Below, piece by piece: positions 22,518 through 31,791 of a stretch of 64,000 nucleotides of DNA. Where the stretch lies: contig NZ_CP078069.1 of NCBI RefSeq assembly GCF_019195435.1, positions 806,001 through 870,000 on the forward strand. The letters are read 5' to 3'. This DNA comes from Comamonas sp. NLF-1-9. GTDB lineage: Bacteria > Pseudomonadota > Gammaproteobacteria > Burkholderiales > Burkholderiaceae_C. The notes below the pieces were generated by a model that was not told the DNA's origin, did no database searches, and saw only the letters and a program-made list of their open reading frames with translations. Positions within the stretch are counted from its first letter, which is position 1; each line of letters opens with the position of its first letter. The translations under genes were made by a program, and so were the position numbers.

Positions 22518-24049
22518 GGCTCGCGCGGGCTGCCCTGGCTGCCGTCGGCGCCTGCGGGCTTGCGCCGGCGTCGGCGGCGCTTTCTGGGCGCGGACGCGGG
22601 CTCTGCATCGCCCTCGGCGCCGGCGTCGGGCTCGGGGGCGTTGCTGGCGCTGCGCTGCGGGCCGCTCTTGCGCTGGCGCGAGCGCTGGCGCTGCTCTTCG
22701 CGCAGCTGGTCGAGCATGTCGTTGCGCCGCTCTTCGTCGGCCAGCGAGAACTGCTGCCACCAGCTCACCAGTTCTTCGGCCACCTCGCCGCTGTCGGCGC
22801 GCAGGCGCAGGAAATCAAAGCCCGCGCGAAAGCGGATGTGCGCCACCATGCTGTGCGCGCCGTGGCCGGTGCGCCGTTCAAAGCGCGGCTGCATGACCCA
22901 GATCTCGCGCATGTCGGCGGCCAGCTTGCCGCGCCCGGACACGTCGCCTATGCGCTGGGCAAACACCTCGTCGATCGCCGCCTGCAGCGCCGGAAACGGG
23001 TGCTCGCCGGCCGCCAGATGGCGCTCCCAGCCGGCCTTGACGTCGGGCCAGAGCACGCACGAGAGCAGAAAGCTCGGCGCCACCGCCTTGCCTTCCTTCA
23101 CGCGCCGGTCGGTGTCTTGCAGCACGCCGCGCACCAGGGGCAGCTCGGCGCGCTCGACGACGATGTCCAGCAGCGGATAGATGCCCTTTTCCAGCCCCAG
23201 CTTCTTGAGCTGCGCCACCGACGCAAGCGCGTGCCCGGTCTGCAGCAGCTTGAGCATCTCGTCGAACAGCCGGCTCTGCGGGACTTCGCGCAGCAGGTGC
23301 TCGCAGGCCACCAGCGGCCTGGCGGTGCGCGGCTCCAGCGTGAAGCCGAGCGCGTCGAGCTTGGCGGCAAAACGCGCGGCGCGGATGATGCGCACCGGGT
23401 CCTCGTGGTAGCGCAGCTCGGGGTCGCCGATCATGCGCAGCACGCGCTTTTGCGCGTCCTGTATGCCCTTGTGGTAGTCGACCACGATCTGCGTCTGCGG
23501 GTCGTAATACATCGCGTTGACCGTGAAGTCGCGCCGCGCCGCATCCTCTTCCTGCGGCCCCCAGACGTTGTCGCGCAGCACCCGCCCCGACGCATCCACC
23601 GCGTGGCGCATGCCCGAGAGCTCGGCCTTGCTGGTCTTTTCGTTGCCCTGCACGTGTTCGGCCGCCGCATGGTCGAGGTAGGCGCGAAAGGTCGACACCT
23701 CGATCACCTCGTGCTCGCGCCCGCGCCCATGCACCACGTGGACGATGCGAAAGCGCCGCCCGATGATGAAGGCCCGCCTGAAGAGCGCCTTGACCTGCTC
23801 GGGCGTGGCGTCGGTGGCCACGTCGAAATCCTTGGGCTTGAGGCCCAGCAACAGGTCGCGCACCGCGCCGCCGACGATGTAGGCCTCGTGCCCCGCCTTC
23901 TTGAGCGTGCTCACCACCTCAAGGGCCCGCCGGTCCACCAGCGCCGGGTCGATGTGGTGCACGCTGGCCGGCACCTCCTCGCGCTTGCCGAAGCGGTGTT
24001 TCGCGCCGGCGCGTTTGCCCAGCAGTTTGTCTATGAAGGTCTTGATCAT
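22514..24049 (-). CDS. pcnB: Poly(A) polymerase I
   Basis: A 511-residue nucleotidyltransferase that adds 3' poly(A) tails and promotes RNA decay. The head has [27 protein letters not shown] (catalytic Asp pair) and [13 protein letters not shown]; then the RNA-binding [12 protein letters not shown] block. The last 60 residues are a basic tail with Arg runs ([11 protein letters not shown]), as in PcnB of this order. ATG at 24049 overlaps the stop of the HAD gene (ATGA), so translation is coupled. Confidence 0.94.
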   Translation of the reverse strand: MIKTFIDKLLGKRAGAKHRFGKREEVPASVHHIDPALVDRRALEVVSTLKKAGHEAYIVGGAVRDLLLGLKPKDFDVATDATPEQVKALFRRAFIIGRRFRIVHVVHGRGREHEVIEVSTFRAYLDHAAAEHVQGNEKTSKAELSGMRHAVDASGRVLRDNVWGPQEEDAARRDFTVNAMYYDPQTQIVVDYHKGIQDAQKRVLRMIGDPELRYHEDPVRIIRAARFAAKLDALGFTLEPRTARPLVACEHLLREVPQSRLFDEMLKLLQTGHALASVAQLKKLGLEKGIYPLLDIVVERAELPLVRGVLQDTDRRVKEGKAVAPSFLLSCVLWPDVKAGWERHLAAGEHPFPALQAAIDEVFAQRIGDVSGRGKLAADMREIWVMQPRFERRTGHGAHSMVAHIRFRAGFDFLRLRADSGEVAEELVSWWQQFSLADEERRNDMLDQLREEQRQRSRQRKSGPQRSASNAPEPDAGAEGDAEPASAPRKRRRRRRKPAGADGSQGSPREP

Positions 24050-24753
24050 GGGGTTTCGTCGAACAAATCCAGTATGGGCCAATGGCGCTCGCGCGCAATC
24101 GCGCGCAGGCGCTCGTCGGGGTTGGTGGCCACGGGGTGGTCCACGCGCTCGAGCAGCGGCAAGTCGTTGATCGAGTCGCTGTAGAAGGTCGATTCGGTCT
24201 GCGCGAGGCTCAGCCCGCGCTCCTGCAACCACTGCTGCAGGCGCACGACCTTGCCTTCGCGCATCGAGGGCACACCGAGAATCTCGCCGCTGTACCAGTC
24301 TTCGGCATCGCGCGCCAGCTCCACCGCAATCAGGTGCTCCACGCCCAGCGCCTGCGCTATGGGGCGCGTGACGAACTCGTTGGTCGCGGTCACCAGCACC
24401 ACGGTGTCGCCCTGCGCGCGGTGGCGCGCCAGCAGCGCCAGCGCAGCGGGGCGGATGGCCGGCGCGATCACCGTCTGCATGAACTGCGCACGCGCCGCCT
24501 CGGCCGCCGCGCGGCCGCGCTGGCGCAGCGCTTCGGTGGCAAAGCGCACGTAGTCGTGCACGTCCAGGCGCCCGGCCTGGTAGGCCTCGAAAAAGGCCTG
24601 GTTGCGCCGCCCGAAGGCCTCGCGCTCGCACCAGCCCAGACGGATGGTGAACTCACCCCATTCGTAGTCCGAATCCAGCGGCAGCAGCGTGTGGTCCAGG
24701 TCGAACAGCGCCAGGCGCGGTCGGGGCGTGGGTGTGGCGATTGCGGCGGTCAA
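24046..24753 (-). CDS. HAD-superfamily IB hydrolase (SerB-like)
   Basis: A 235-residue phosphatase of the HAD-IB subfamily: FDLDHTLLPLDSD (nucleophile and acid Asp), VTATNEFVTRPIAQALGV (second motif) and STFYSDSINDLPLLE (Mg-binding Asp pair). I chose a TTG start at 24753 that overlaps the hda stop (TTGA), because the frame before it is low-complexity and within hda. Substrate not known; related proteins act on phosphoserine or phosphorylated sugars. The conserved spot between hda and pcnB is typical of Comamonadaceae. Confidence 0.85.
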   Translation of the reverse strand: MTAAIATPTPRPRLALFDLDHTLLPLDSDYEWGEFTIRLGWCEREAFGRRNQAFFEAYQAGRLDVHDYVRFATEALRQRGRAAAEAARAQFMQTVIAPAIRPAALALLARHRAQGDTVVLVTATNEFVTRPIAQALGVEHLIAVELARDAEDWYSGEILGVPSMREGKVVRLQQWLQERGLSLAQTESTFYSDSINDLPLLERVDHPVATNPDERLRAIARERHWPILDLFDETP

Positions 24754-25457
24754 GGGGTTTGTGCCATGGTGGGTTCGTCCTGCAGCATGGCGCGCAGCAG
24801 GGCCAGCGTGATCAGGCGCTGGGTGCGCAGCGCAAAGCGGTCCAGGCGTTCGAGCAGCCGCACCTGGCTGCCCAGGTCGCGCGCAAAGTGCACCCGCATG
24901 TAGTCGAGCACTTCCGCGCTCAGCGCGATGCCTTGCTGCGCCGCTTGGCGCTGCAGCACTTGGCGGCACTGGGCCTCGTCCAGCGCCTCGAGCCGAAACA
25001 CGTGGCCCCAGCCCAGGCGGCTGCGCAAGTCTTCGCGCAGCGGCAGGTCCGCGGGCGGCAGGCGCCCGGCGGCCAGCACCGGCCGCGCCGCGCCGCTGGC
25101 GGGGTTGCCGGCGTTGATGAACCAGTTGAAGGCGGCGGCCTGCTGGCGCGCGTCGTAGCGGTGCACATCATCGAGCGCAACCGCGTCCCAGCCCTCGTTG
25201 AAAGCGCCCGGGTCGCTGCTTTTTGCATCCATCCAACCTACCCTGGCACCGGCATTGCCCAGCGCCAGCACCGCCGCGCGCAGCAGGTGCGACTTGCCCG
25301 TGCCCTGCTCGCCCCAGAGGTAAACGGGGGCGGTGGGCTGCGCCGGCGCCTGCAGCATGCCCTGGATGTGCTGCCACGCCTGGCGGTTGCCCGCCACGAG
25401 GAAGTTCTCCATCGTCGGGCCGGCGGCCACGCCGATATCCAGCACCAGCTGCTTCAT
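24750..25457 (-). CDS. hda: DnaA inactivator protein Hda
   Basis: A 235-residue AAA+ protein resembling DnaA domain III without its DNA-binding domain. Walker A is GEQGTGKSHLLRA, Walker B AVALDDVHRY, and the sensor/box VII region DLRSRLGWGHVFRLEALDE. The N-terminal MKQLVLDIGVAAGPTMENFLVAGN includes the clamp-binding QLVLDI stretch. With the beta clamp it stimulates ATP hydrolysis by DnaA and prevents re-initiation. First gene of the hda-HAD-pcnB-folK unit. Confidence 0.93.
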   Translation of the reverse strand: MKQLVLDIGVAAGPTMENFLVAGNRQAWQHIQGMLQAPAQPTAPVYLWGEQGTGKSHLLRAAVLALGNAGARVGWMDAKSSDPGAFNEGWDAVALDDVHRYDARQQAAAFNWFINAGNPASGAARPVLAAGRLPPADLPLREDLRSRLGWGHVFRLEALDEAQCRQVLQRQAAQQGIALSAEVLDYMRVHFARDLGSQVRLLERLDRFALRTQRLITLALLRAMLQDEPTMAQTP

Positions 25458-25722
25458 GGCAGAGGCCGTCTGCGGTTCGGGACCGGGGTGATGTGCATGA
25501 AAAAGGCGGGCGCTGCGCCGCGGCAAGTGCCTGCGGGGGTTCGGGTTTTGCTGAAACGGCGATTCTAGGGCGCTGCCGCCTCGCGCCCCAAGCGGCGCTG
25601 CGCCAGCGTGGCGCACGGGCGCAGCGCCCAAGGCGAAGCGCGCGGGGCTTGTTCAGCCTTGTCCTAGAATTGCGCCCTTCCCCGTGCAACCGCCCGATGC
25701 CGCTTGCGGCGCGCCCCTTTTC
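25458..25722. other. Intergenic region hda/purM with half of a palindromic element
   Basis: A 265-bp divergent gap. Near 25653-25676 GGGGCTTGTTCAGCCTTGTCCTAG strongly resembles the right terminus of the element at 50423-50594, as an isolated half. A -10-like TAGAAT (25671) precedes purM. Nothing protein-coding was seen. Confidence 0.5.
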
Positions 25723-26772
25723 ATGAGCCGTTTTGCCGCGCAGCCCCCGATTTCCTACAAAGACGCCGGCGTCGACATCGATGCCGGCGATGCTCTGGTA
25801 GAGCGCATCAAGCCGCTGGCAAAAAAGACGCTGCGCGAGGGCGTGATGGCCGGCATCGGCGGCTTTGGCGCGCTGTTTGAAGTGCCCAGGCGCTACCAGG
25901 AGCCGGTGCTGGTTTCGGGCACCGATGGCGTGGGCACCAAGCTCAAACTGGCGTTCGAGTGGAACATGCACGACGGCGTGGGCATAGACCTCGTGGCCAT
26001 GAGCGTCAACGACGTGCTGGTGCAAGGCGCCGAGCCGCTCTTTTTTCTCGACTATTTCGCCTGCGGCAAGCTCGACGTCGATACCGCCGCGACCGTGGTC
26101 GGCGGCATTGCGCGCGGCTGCGAGCTTTCGGGCTGCGCGCTGATCGGCGGCGAAACGGCCGAGATGCCCGGCATGTACCCCGAGGGTGAATACGACCTGG
26201 CGGGCTTCGCCGTCGGCGTGGTCGAAAAATCCAGGATCCTCAGTGGCGATCGGGTAGAGGCGGGTGACGTGGTGCTGGGCCTGGCCTCCAGCGGCGTGCA
26301 CTCCAACGGTTTTTCGCTCGTGCGCAAATGCATTGAGCGCGCGGGCAGCGCGCTGCCCGCCATGCTCGACGGCCAGCCGTTTCGCCAGGCCGTGATGCAG
26401 CCCACGCGGCTGTACGTCAAGAGCGTGCTGGCGGCGTTTGCCGCGCACGAGGGCGCGATCAAGGCCCTGGCCCACATCACCGGCGGCGGTCTGCTGGAGA
26501 ACATCCCGCGCGTGCTGCCCGCGCACCTTGCCGCCCATCTCGTGGCCGGCAGTTGGCCGCGCAGCGAGCTTTTTGCCTGGCTGCAGGCCACGGCGGGCGT
26601 GGACGAGGTCGAGATGAACCGCACCTTCAACAACGGCATAGGCATGGTGGTGGTGGTCGCGCCGCAGGCGGCCGCGCAGGTGAGCGCCACGCTGCAGGCG
26701 CAGGGCGAGAGCGTCCACGTCATCGGGGTGGTCGGCCCGCGCGCCGGGGGCGCTGCCGTGACCATCGCCTGA
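25723..26772 (+). CDS. purM: Phosphoribosylformylglycinamidine cyclo-ligase (AIR synthetase)
   Basis: A 349-residue ATP-dependent enzyme of purine synthesis that closes the imidazole ring to give AIR. Blocks seen: [69 protein letters not shown] core, [37 protein letters not shown] and [13 protein letters not shown]. Length and ends are standard. ATG at 25723 matches the family start; a longer frame upstream is not supported. Confidence 0.96.
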   Translation: MSRFAAQPPISYKDAGVDIDAGDALVERIKPLAKKTLREGVMAGIGGFGALFEVPRRYQEPVLVSGTDGVGTKLKLAFEWNMHDGVGIDLVAMSVNDVLVQGAEPLFFLDYFACGKLDVDTAATVVGGIARGCELSGCALIGGETAEMPGMYPEGEYDLAGFAVGVVEKSRILSGDRVEAGDVVLGLASSGVHSNGFSLVRKCIERAGSALPAMLDGQPFRQAVMQPTRLYVKSVLAAFAAHEGAIKALAHITGGGLLENIPRVLPAHLAAHLVAGSWPRSELFAWLQATAGVDEVEMNRTFNNGIGMVVVVAPQAAAQVSATLQAQGESVHVIGVVGPRAGGAAVTIA

Positions 26773-26805
26773 GCCGGCGCGCGCCCCGCCACGACGGATA
26801 CCCGC

Positions 26806-27825
26806 TTGAACCGCTTTCCCGACGCCGCCGCTTCGCGCATCGTGGTCGCAAGCCATGTGCTCATGGTCGGCGCGCTGCTGCTCATCATGCACTTTGGCCT
26901 GCTCGCCGGGCTGCTCAGCGCCTGCCTGGGCTTTTTGCTGACGCGCTGGCTGGTCAGGGTCTTTGGCGGGGTGCAGCCGCAATTGCCCTTCAAGGTGGAG
27001 AACCTGGCGGCGGCGCTGGTCATGTTTGCGCCGCTGCTGCTGCTGGCGATGGCGCTGTCGCGCTCGCGCAGCTACATCATCGGCGCGCCGCTGCAGTACC
27101 GCGAGCTGCTGGACTTTCTCGCCCACACGGTGCTGGAGCTGCGCGAGAAGCTGCCGCCAGAGATAGGCGACCAGTTGCCCGAAGGCGCGGCCGAGATCCA
27201 GCGCGCGCTGGCGAGCTACCTGGGCGCCAAGGCCGGCGCCCTGGCCAGTGCGGGCCGCGCCTGGCTGGGTGGGCTGCTATATGCATACGTGGGCGGCATC
27301 GTCGGCGCGCTCGCGGCGATCGGCCATCCCGGGCCGGGGCGCGGGCCGCTGGTGCAGCAACTCACGGTGCGCGCGTCGCGCCTGGGCGAGGCCTTTCGCC
27401 AGATCGTTGCCGCGCAGTTCTGGATTGCGGCCTTCAACACCACGCTCACCGCCATCTTCCTGCTGCTGGTGCTGCCGTTGTGGGGCCAGAAACTGCCTTA
27501 CACCGCGATGCTGATCACGCTGACCTTCGTCGGCGGCCTGATTCCCATCGTCGGCAATCTGGTGTGCAACGCGGTCATCACCCTGGTCGGGCTTTCGGTC
27601 TCGCCGGTCACCGCGGCGGCCTGCCTGGCCTTCCTGATCCTGATCCACAAGGCCGAATACGTGATCAACGCGCGTGTCGTCGGCCAGCGCACGCACATTC
27701 GCGTGTGGGAGCTGCTCACCGTGCTGTTCGTCGCCGAGGCCATATACGGCCCGGCCGGGCTGGTGGCGGCGCCGCTGCTCTACGCCTACGCCAAGAAGGA
27801 GCTCGCGGCCGCCCGGCTGGTCTGA
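26806..27825 (+). CDS. AI-2E family (PerM/YdiK-like) membrane transporter
   Basis: A 339-residue inner-membrane protein with about eight helices. Family blocks are LPLWGQKLPYTAMLITLTFVGGLIPIVGNLV, HKAEYVINARVVGQRTHIRVWE, and a final LVAAPLLYAYAKKEL. The group includes AI-2 exporter TqsA and cation/proton antiporters, so substrate is uncertain. The start is TTG at 26806; ATG codons appear later but would cut the first helix. It follows purM by 33 bp and is commonly linked to it and hda in this family. Confidence 0.87.
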   Translation: MNRFPDAAASRIVVASHVLMVGALLLIMHFGLLAGLLSACLGFLLTRWLVRVFGGVQPQLPFKVENLAAALVMFAPLLLLAMALSRSRSYIIGAPLQYRELLDFLAHTVLELREKLPPEIGDQLPEGAAEIQRALASYLGAKAGALASAGRAWLGGLLYAYVGGIVGALAAIGHPGPGRGPLVQQLTVRASRLGEAFRQIVAAQFWIAAFNTTLTAIFLLLVLPLWGQKLPYTAMLITLTFVGGLIPIVGNLVCNAVITLVGLSVSPVTAAACLAFLILIHKAEYVINARVVGQRTHIRVWELLTVLFVAEAIYGPAGLVAAPLLYAYAKKELAAARLV

Positions 27826-27913
27826 AGCCGCCGAGCTTGGCCGCTGGCCACGCGCGGGCCCTATCCTGCATAATCAAAGCTGTCATTTCACAACAACACC
27901 AGCAGGAAAGCAC

Positions 27914-28306
27914 ATGACTGTTCTCGTCGCGTACGTACCCCGCCCGGAAGGCCAGGCTGCACTGGACAAGGGCATAGAACTTGCAACCCAGAACAACGAA
28001 CAGCTGGTGGTCATCAACGCCGGCCCCGGCGGGCGCAGCGAAGACCCCAACGTCGTCTCCGGCTACGAGGTCGAGCGCGTCGAGGAGCGCCTTGCCTCCC
28101 TGCCCATCAAGGCCGAGCTCAAGGTTTTCGTGCGCGGCAACAGCGCGATCGAGGAAATCGAGGAGCTGGTGCAAACCCTGCCGGTGAGCGTGCTGGTGAT
28201 CGGTCTGCGCAAGCGCAACCCCGTGGGCAAGCTGCTGCTGGGCAGCATGGCGCAGGAAATCCTGCTCAACGTGCCCTGCCCCGTGCTGGCGGTCAAGGCG
28301 GACTGA
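27914..28306 (+). CDS. Universal stress protein, UspA family
   Basis: A 130-residue single-domain protein starting MTVLVAYVPRPEGQAALDKG. The end has the ATP-binding signature G-R-KRNPVGKLLLGSMAQEILLNVPCPVLAV. ATP-binding USPs are cytoplasmic and help under starvation or stress. It has its own spacing from the upstream transporter (88 bp) and is followed 10 bp later by a strong terminator. Confidence 0.9.
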   Translation: MTVLVAYVPRPEGQAALDKGIELATQNNEQLVVINAGPGGRSEDPNVVSGYEVERVEERLASLPIKAELKVFVRGNSAIEEIEELVQTLPVSVLVIGLRKRNPVGKLLLGSMAQEILLNVPCPVLAVKAD

Positions 28307-28315
28307 TCCGCCACG

Positions 28316-28346
28316 CGCCGCCCCCGATGCGCGGGCGGCGTTTTTT
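28316..28346 (+). terminator. Rho-independent terminator after the universal stress gene
   Basis: CGCCGCCC (28316-28323) pairs with GGGCGGCG (28333-28340), loop of nine, followed by TTTTTT (28341-28346). It also separates the convergent SirB1-family gene. Confidence 0.9.
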
Positions 28347-29185
28347 CACTCCCCGGCCAGGCGCCGTATCAGCGTCTGCACCTCGGGCGCATCGGTGGCC
28401 TGGGGCACGTGGTCCAGATAGGTCTGCAGGTCGGACGCGGCCCGCTCGTCGTCGCCCGCCTCGATGTGCGCCATGCCGCGGTCGCGCCATTCGCTCCAGG
28501 CTTCGGGGTCGAGCACCAGCATGCGGTCTTGCACCGCGATGAGGCGCGGCCAGTCCTGGTTGCCGCGATGGATTTCCTTGAGGTTGCGCAGCATGCGCGC
28601 CACGATGTCGCGCGCCGACGCCGCCTGCAGGTACAGCGCCAGCGGCAGCTCTTCGTCGGTGTCGTCGTTCAGGAACTTGCGCAGCGGCTCGAGCTGCTCG
28701 GCGATCTCTTCGGGTGAGAGCGATTTGCCGCTCAAGGGGTCAAGCACCACGTAGCCGTCGGGCAGGCGCACCTTGAGCAGGAAATGCCCGGGAAACGACA
28801 CGCCATCGGCCTTGAGCTTGATGCCGCGGGCGAGCTCCAGCCAGAGCACCGCGAGCGACACCGGTATGCCCATGCGCGTGCGCAGCACCTCGTGCAGATA
28901 GCTGTTTTGTACCGCGTAGTAGTCGTTGCGGTTGCCGCAAAAGCCGAGCTCGGCGTAGAAAAAATGGTGCAGCATGCGCAGCCGGGTCAAGGGCCCTGCA
29001 TCCGCGGGCAGGCGATTTTTCAGGCGCAGCAGCAGCGTGTCCACCTCGGTGGCCAGCGCCTGCAGATCCAGCTGCGGTTCATCGTCCTGGGCAATGCTGG
29101 CGACGGTTTCCAGCAGCGGCATGGCGTCGCCGCTGCGCACCAGCGTGGCGAAGTATTCAAGAGGAGTAGGGGCAGCCCATTTCAT
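28346..29185 (-). CDS. SirB1/transglutaminase-like tetratricopeptide protein
   Basis: A 279-residue protein of the SirB1 family. The N-terminal two thirds are a transglutaminase-like fold: LRMLHHFFYAELGFCGNRNDYYAVQNSYLHEVLRTRMGIPVSLAVLWLELARGIKLKADGVSFPGHFLL in pieces, holding the Cys and His of the family; the C-terminal part is TPR-like (DEAWSEWRDRGMAHIEAGDDERAASDLQTYLDH-type). Overlaps the murJ stop by ATGA and is therefore coupled to it. Function not established. Confidence 0.86.
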   Translation of the reverse strand: MKWAAPTPLEYFATLVRSGDAMPLLETVASIAQDDEPQLDLQALATEVDTLLLRLKNRLPADAGPLTRLRMLHHFFYAELGFCGNRNDYYAVQNSYLHEVLRTRMGIPVSLAVLWLELARGIKLKADGVSFPGHFLLKVRLPDGYVVLDPLSGKSLSPEEIAEQLEPLRKFLNDDTDEELPLALYLQAASARDIVARMLRNLKEIHRGNQDWPRLIAVQDRMLVLDPEAWSEWRDRGMAHIEAGDDERAASDLQTYLDHVPQATDAPEVQTLIRRLAGE

Positions 29186-30750
29186 CAGCGACGCGCAAAT
29201 TGCGCCCATTTCAATCCCGAGGCGGCAAGCACCCCGAAGTACGCCACGGCCGAACCCAGCAGTACGGCCGCCAGCAATGCCACGCGGTGCAAGGGGCGTG
29301 CCTGCAGCGCAATCCAGTCGAAATGCGCGGCGCTCCAGGCCAGCAGCAGCGCCAGCGCCGCCGCCGCCAAGGCCACGCGCAGCAGCAAGGCAGGCCAGCC
29401 GGGGCGCGGCTGGTAGCGCCCCGAGCGCCGCAGACCGAACAGCAGCCAGGCGGCGTTGACCAGCGCGCCCAGAGCAATGGACAGCGCAAGACCGGCATGC
29501 GCCAGCCAGGGCACGAGCGCGGCGTTGAGCAGCTGCGTGACGACCAGCACCACAATGGCAATGCGCACCGGAGTGCGCATGTCCTGGCTGGCGTAATAAC
29601 CCGGGGCCAGCACCTTTACGGCCACCAGCCCCACCAAGCCGACACCATAACCCATCAGCGCGGCGGCAATGCGCAGCACGTCGGCGTCGCCCAGCGCGCC
29701 GTAGTGAAACAGCGTGGCCACCAGCGGGCGCGCCAGCACCAGCAGGCCGACGGCGCAAGGCACGGCCAGCAGCACCACCATGCGCAGGCCCCAGTCCAGC
29801 ATGGCCGAATACTGCGCGCCGTCGCCCCGTGCCAGCGCGCCCGACAGCTGCGGCGCCAGCACCACGCCCAGCGCCACGCCAAGCAAGGCCGTGGGGAATT
29901 CCATCAGGCGGTCGGCGTAGAACAGCCAGGTGACGCTGCCGGGCGCGAGGTAGGAGGCGATCTGGGTGTTGATCATCAGCGACAGCTGCGCCACCCCCAC
30001 CCCGAGCACCGCCGGCGCCATCAGACTGAGGATGCGCCGCACGCCCGGGTCTCTCCAGGCCGCCAGGATGCGCGCCGGCAGCAAGTGCACGCGCGGCAGC
30101 AGGCGCAGGCGCCGCAGCGCCGCCAGCTGCACCGCGAGCTGCAACAGCCCGCCGCCCATGACACCGCCGACCATGGCGAAAATGGGCTGCACGCCTTGCG
30201 CCGCGAGCCAGGGCGCGCCCCACCAGGCCGCGGCAATCATGCACAGGTTGAGCAGCACCGGCGTGACGGCCGGCACGGCAAAGCGCTTCCAGGTGTTGAG
30301 GATGCCCGCCGCAAACGCCACCAGCGACATGAAGCCGATGTAGGGAAACATCCAGCGCGTCATGAAAATGGCGGCATCGAAACCCGCCGGGTCTTGGCGC
30401 AGACCGCTGGCCAGCGCCCAGACCAGCAGCGGCGCGCCCAGCATGCCCGCCACGCTGGTCAGCACCAGGGCGCACAGCAGCGCCGTGCCCACCGCATCGA
30501 TCAGCCTGCGGGTGTCGGCCACGCCGTGGCGCTCGCGGTGCGCGGCAAGCACCGGCACGAAGGCCTGGCTGAACGCGCCTTCGGCAAACAGGCGGCGAAA
30601 CAGATTGGGGATGCGAAACGCGACGTTGAAGGCGTCGGTGAAGATGGTCGCGCCAAAGACGGCCGCCATCAGCAGGTCGCGCGCCAGGCCGGTGATGCGC
30701 GAGGCCAGGGTCAGCAACGAGACGGTAGAAGCGGCTTTGAGCAGAGACAC
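29185..30750 (-). CDS. murJ: Lipid II flippase MurJ
   Basis: A 521-residue inner-membrane protein with 14 hydrophobic helices. Family blocks: SRITGLARDLLMAAVFGATIFTDAFNVAFRIPNLFRRLFAEGAFSQAFVP in the first two helices (with the conserved Arg and Asp), AYLAPGSVTWLFYADRLMEFP-like region, and KVLAPGYYASQDMRTPVRIA. It moves the peptidoglycan precursor lipid II to the periplasm. I chose GTG at 30750 (VSLLKAAST), because the upstream residues overlap the rpsT promoter region. Divergent from rpsT. Confidence 0.94.
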   Translation of the reverse strand: MSLLKAASTVSLLTLASRITGLARDLLMAAVFGATIFTDAFNVAFRIPNLFRRLFAEGAFSQAFVPVLAAHRERHGVADTRRLIDAVGTALLCALVLTSVAGMLGAPLLVWALASGLRQDPAGFDAAIFMTRWMFPYIGFMSLVAFAAGILNTWKRFAVPAVTPVLLNLCMIAAAWWGAPWLAAQGVQPIFAMVGGVMGGGLLQLAVQLAALRRLRLLPRVHLLPARILAAWRDPGVRRILSLMAPAVLGVGVAQLSLMINTQIASYLAPGSVTWLFYADRLMEFPTALLGVALGVVLAPQLSGALARGDGAQYSAMLDWGLRMVVLLAVPCAVGLLVLARPLVATLFHYGALGDADVLRIAAALMGYGVGLVGLVAVKVLAPGYYASQDMRTPVRIAIVVLVVTQLLNAALVPWLAHAGLALSIALGALVNAAWLLFGLRRSGRYQPRPGWPALLLRVALAAAALALLLAWSAAHFDWIALQARPLHRVALLAAVLLGSAVAYFGVLAASGLKWAQFARR

Positions 30751-30780
30751 CGGCGCGAGTGTATGCGCCGCGCGCGGGCG

Positions 30781-30809
30781 TTGTGAAACCGCGCGCAATA
30801 AATTACAAT
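30781..30809 (+). promoter_or_regulatory. rpsT promoter
   Basis: TTGTGA (30781-30786), 17-bp spacer, TACAAT (30804-30809): a good sigma-70 type promoter 47 bp upstream of the S20 start. Confidence 0.7.
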
Positions 30810-30855
30810 GCCCGGTTTTGCGACATCATCCACAGACACCACAAGGAATACTTTC

Positions 30856-31155
30856 ATGGCATCAGGCAAGCCAGTCAAGAAGAACCCGCGCCTTGCGTCG
30901 GGCCGCAAGCGCGCGCGCCAGAACGTCAAGCTCAATGCGCACAACACCTCGCTGCGCTCCAGGTATCGCACCTTCGTGAAGAACGTCGAAAAGGCCGTTC
31001 TCACGGGCGACAAGGCCAAGGCAAGTGAAGCCTTCGCCAAGGCGCAGTCGGTCATCGACTCCATCGCCGACAAGGGCATCTTCCACAAGAACAAGGCCGC
31101 TCGCGACAAGAGCCGCCTGTCCGCCAAGGTCAAGGCCCTGGCCAACGCAGCCTGA
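30856..31155 (+). CDS. rpsT: 30S ribosomal protein S20
   Basis: A 99-residue very basic protein: [45 protein letters not shown] and the end [24 protein letters not shown]20 binds 16S rRNA early in small-subunit assembly. Slightly longer than the 87-90 residues of gammaproteobacteria, as usual for this order. It has its own promoter and terminator. Confidence 0.97.
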   Translation: MASGKPVKKNPRLASGRKRARQNVKLNAHNTSLRSRYRTFVKNVEKAVLTGDKAKASEAFAKAQSVIDSIADKGIFHKNKAARDKSRLSAKVKALANAA

Positions 31156-31226
31156 GTCTTACAGGTTGCACGCACGGGCGCCCCGGCGCCTGCCGTTTGT
31201 AACGGGTGCGCTGTCGCAGAAACAGG

Positions 31227-31251
31227 AAAACCGCCCCAAGGCGGTTTTTTT
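31227..31251 (+). terminator. Rho-independent terminator after rpsT
   Basis: AACCGCC (31229-31235), loop CCAA, GGCGGTT (31240-31246) and a run of T to 31251. Preceded by A-rich sequence, so it may also act for the opposite strand. Confidence 0.9.
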
Positions 31252-31297
31252 GTGCCCCGGTGCCGGTGGGCTGCGAACTGCTGCTTGCGCTTTGGCC

Positions 31298-31612
31298 TCA
31301 GCGCTTGTCCAGCAGGCAGGCTTCGCTCACCTGCAGGTCGTTGTCGCGCGCGAAGTTCATCACGAAGTCCCAGGCCATGGGTTCGTGCTCGCGCAGCTCG
31401 GTGCTGACCACCACGCAGCTGACGCCGTTGACGCTGGTGGGCACGCACCAGGGGGAATAGCTCAGATGTGCCTGCGGCGACGAGGACGCTCCGCCGGGGC
31501 GAAACTGTCCCATCACGCCTGCCAGCCGCTCGGCCCAATCGCTGGGGCGAAAGCGCCTGCCGTCGCGCGTTACGCCCTGGATGAAAAATTCTTGGTGGGT
31601 GGTTGCAACCAT
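31298..31612 (-). CDS. DUF3579 family protein
   Basis: A 104-residue protein starting MVATTHQEFFIQGVTRDGRRFRPSDWAERLAGVMGQF, the DUF3579 pattern, and ending VMNFARDNDLQVSEACLL. The family is found mainly in Betaproteobacteria next to argD/argF and rpsT, as here; no activity is known. ATG at 31612 was preferred over a longer frame that runs into the argD promoter region. Confidence 0.85.
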   Translation of the reverse strand: MVATTHQEFFIQGVTRDGRRFRPSDWAERLAGVMGQFRPGGASSSPQAHLSYSPWCVPTSVNGVSCVVVSTELREHEPMAWDFVMNFARDNDLQVSEACLLDKR

Positions 31613-31791
31613 CAATGCACGGCAGCGGTGAAGATGCCTGCTGCAGGCTGCAGCAGCAAACCGCCCATTGTAACTCTTATACAAGAGTTGAACCCCGAGG
31701 CCAGACTGCATGCACGCTGCGGACGCAGGCGCCTAGAATCACAAGCTTTTTCCCGCAGGTCTTTGCGCCTGCGCCTGTCCGGAGATATTGC

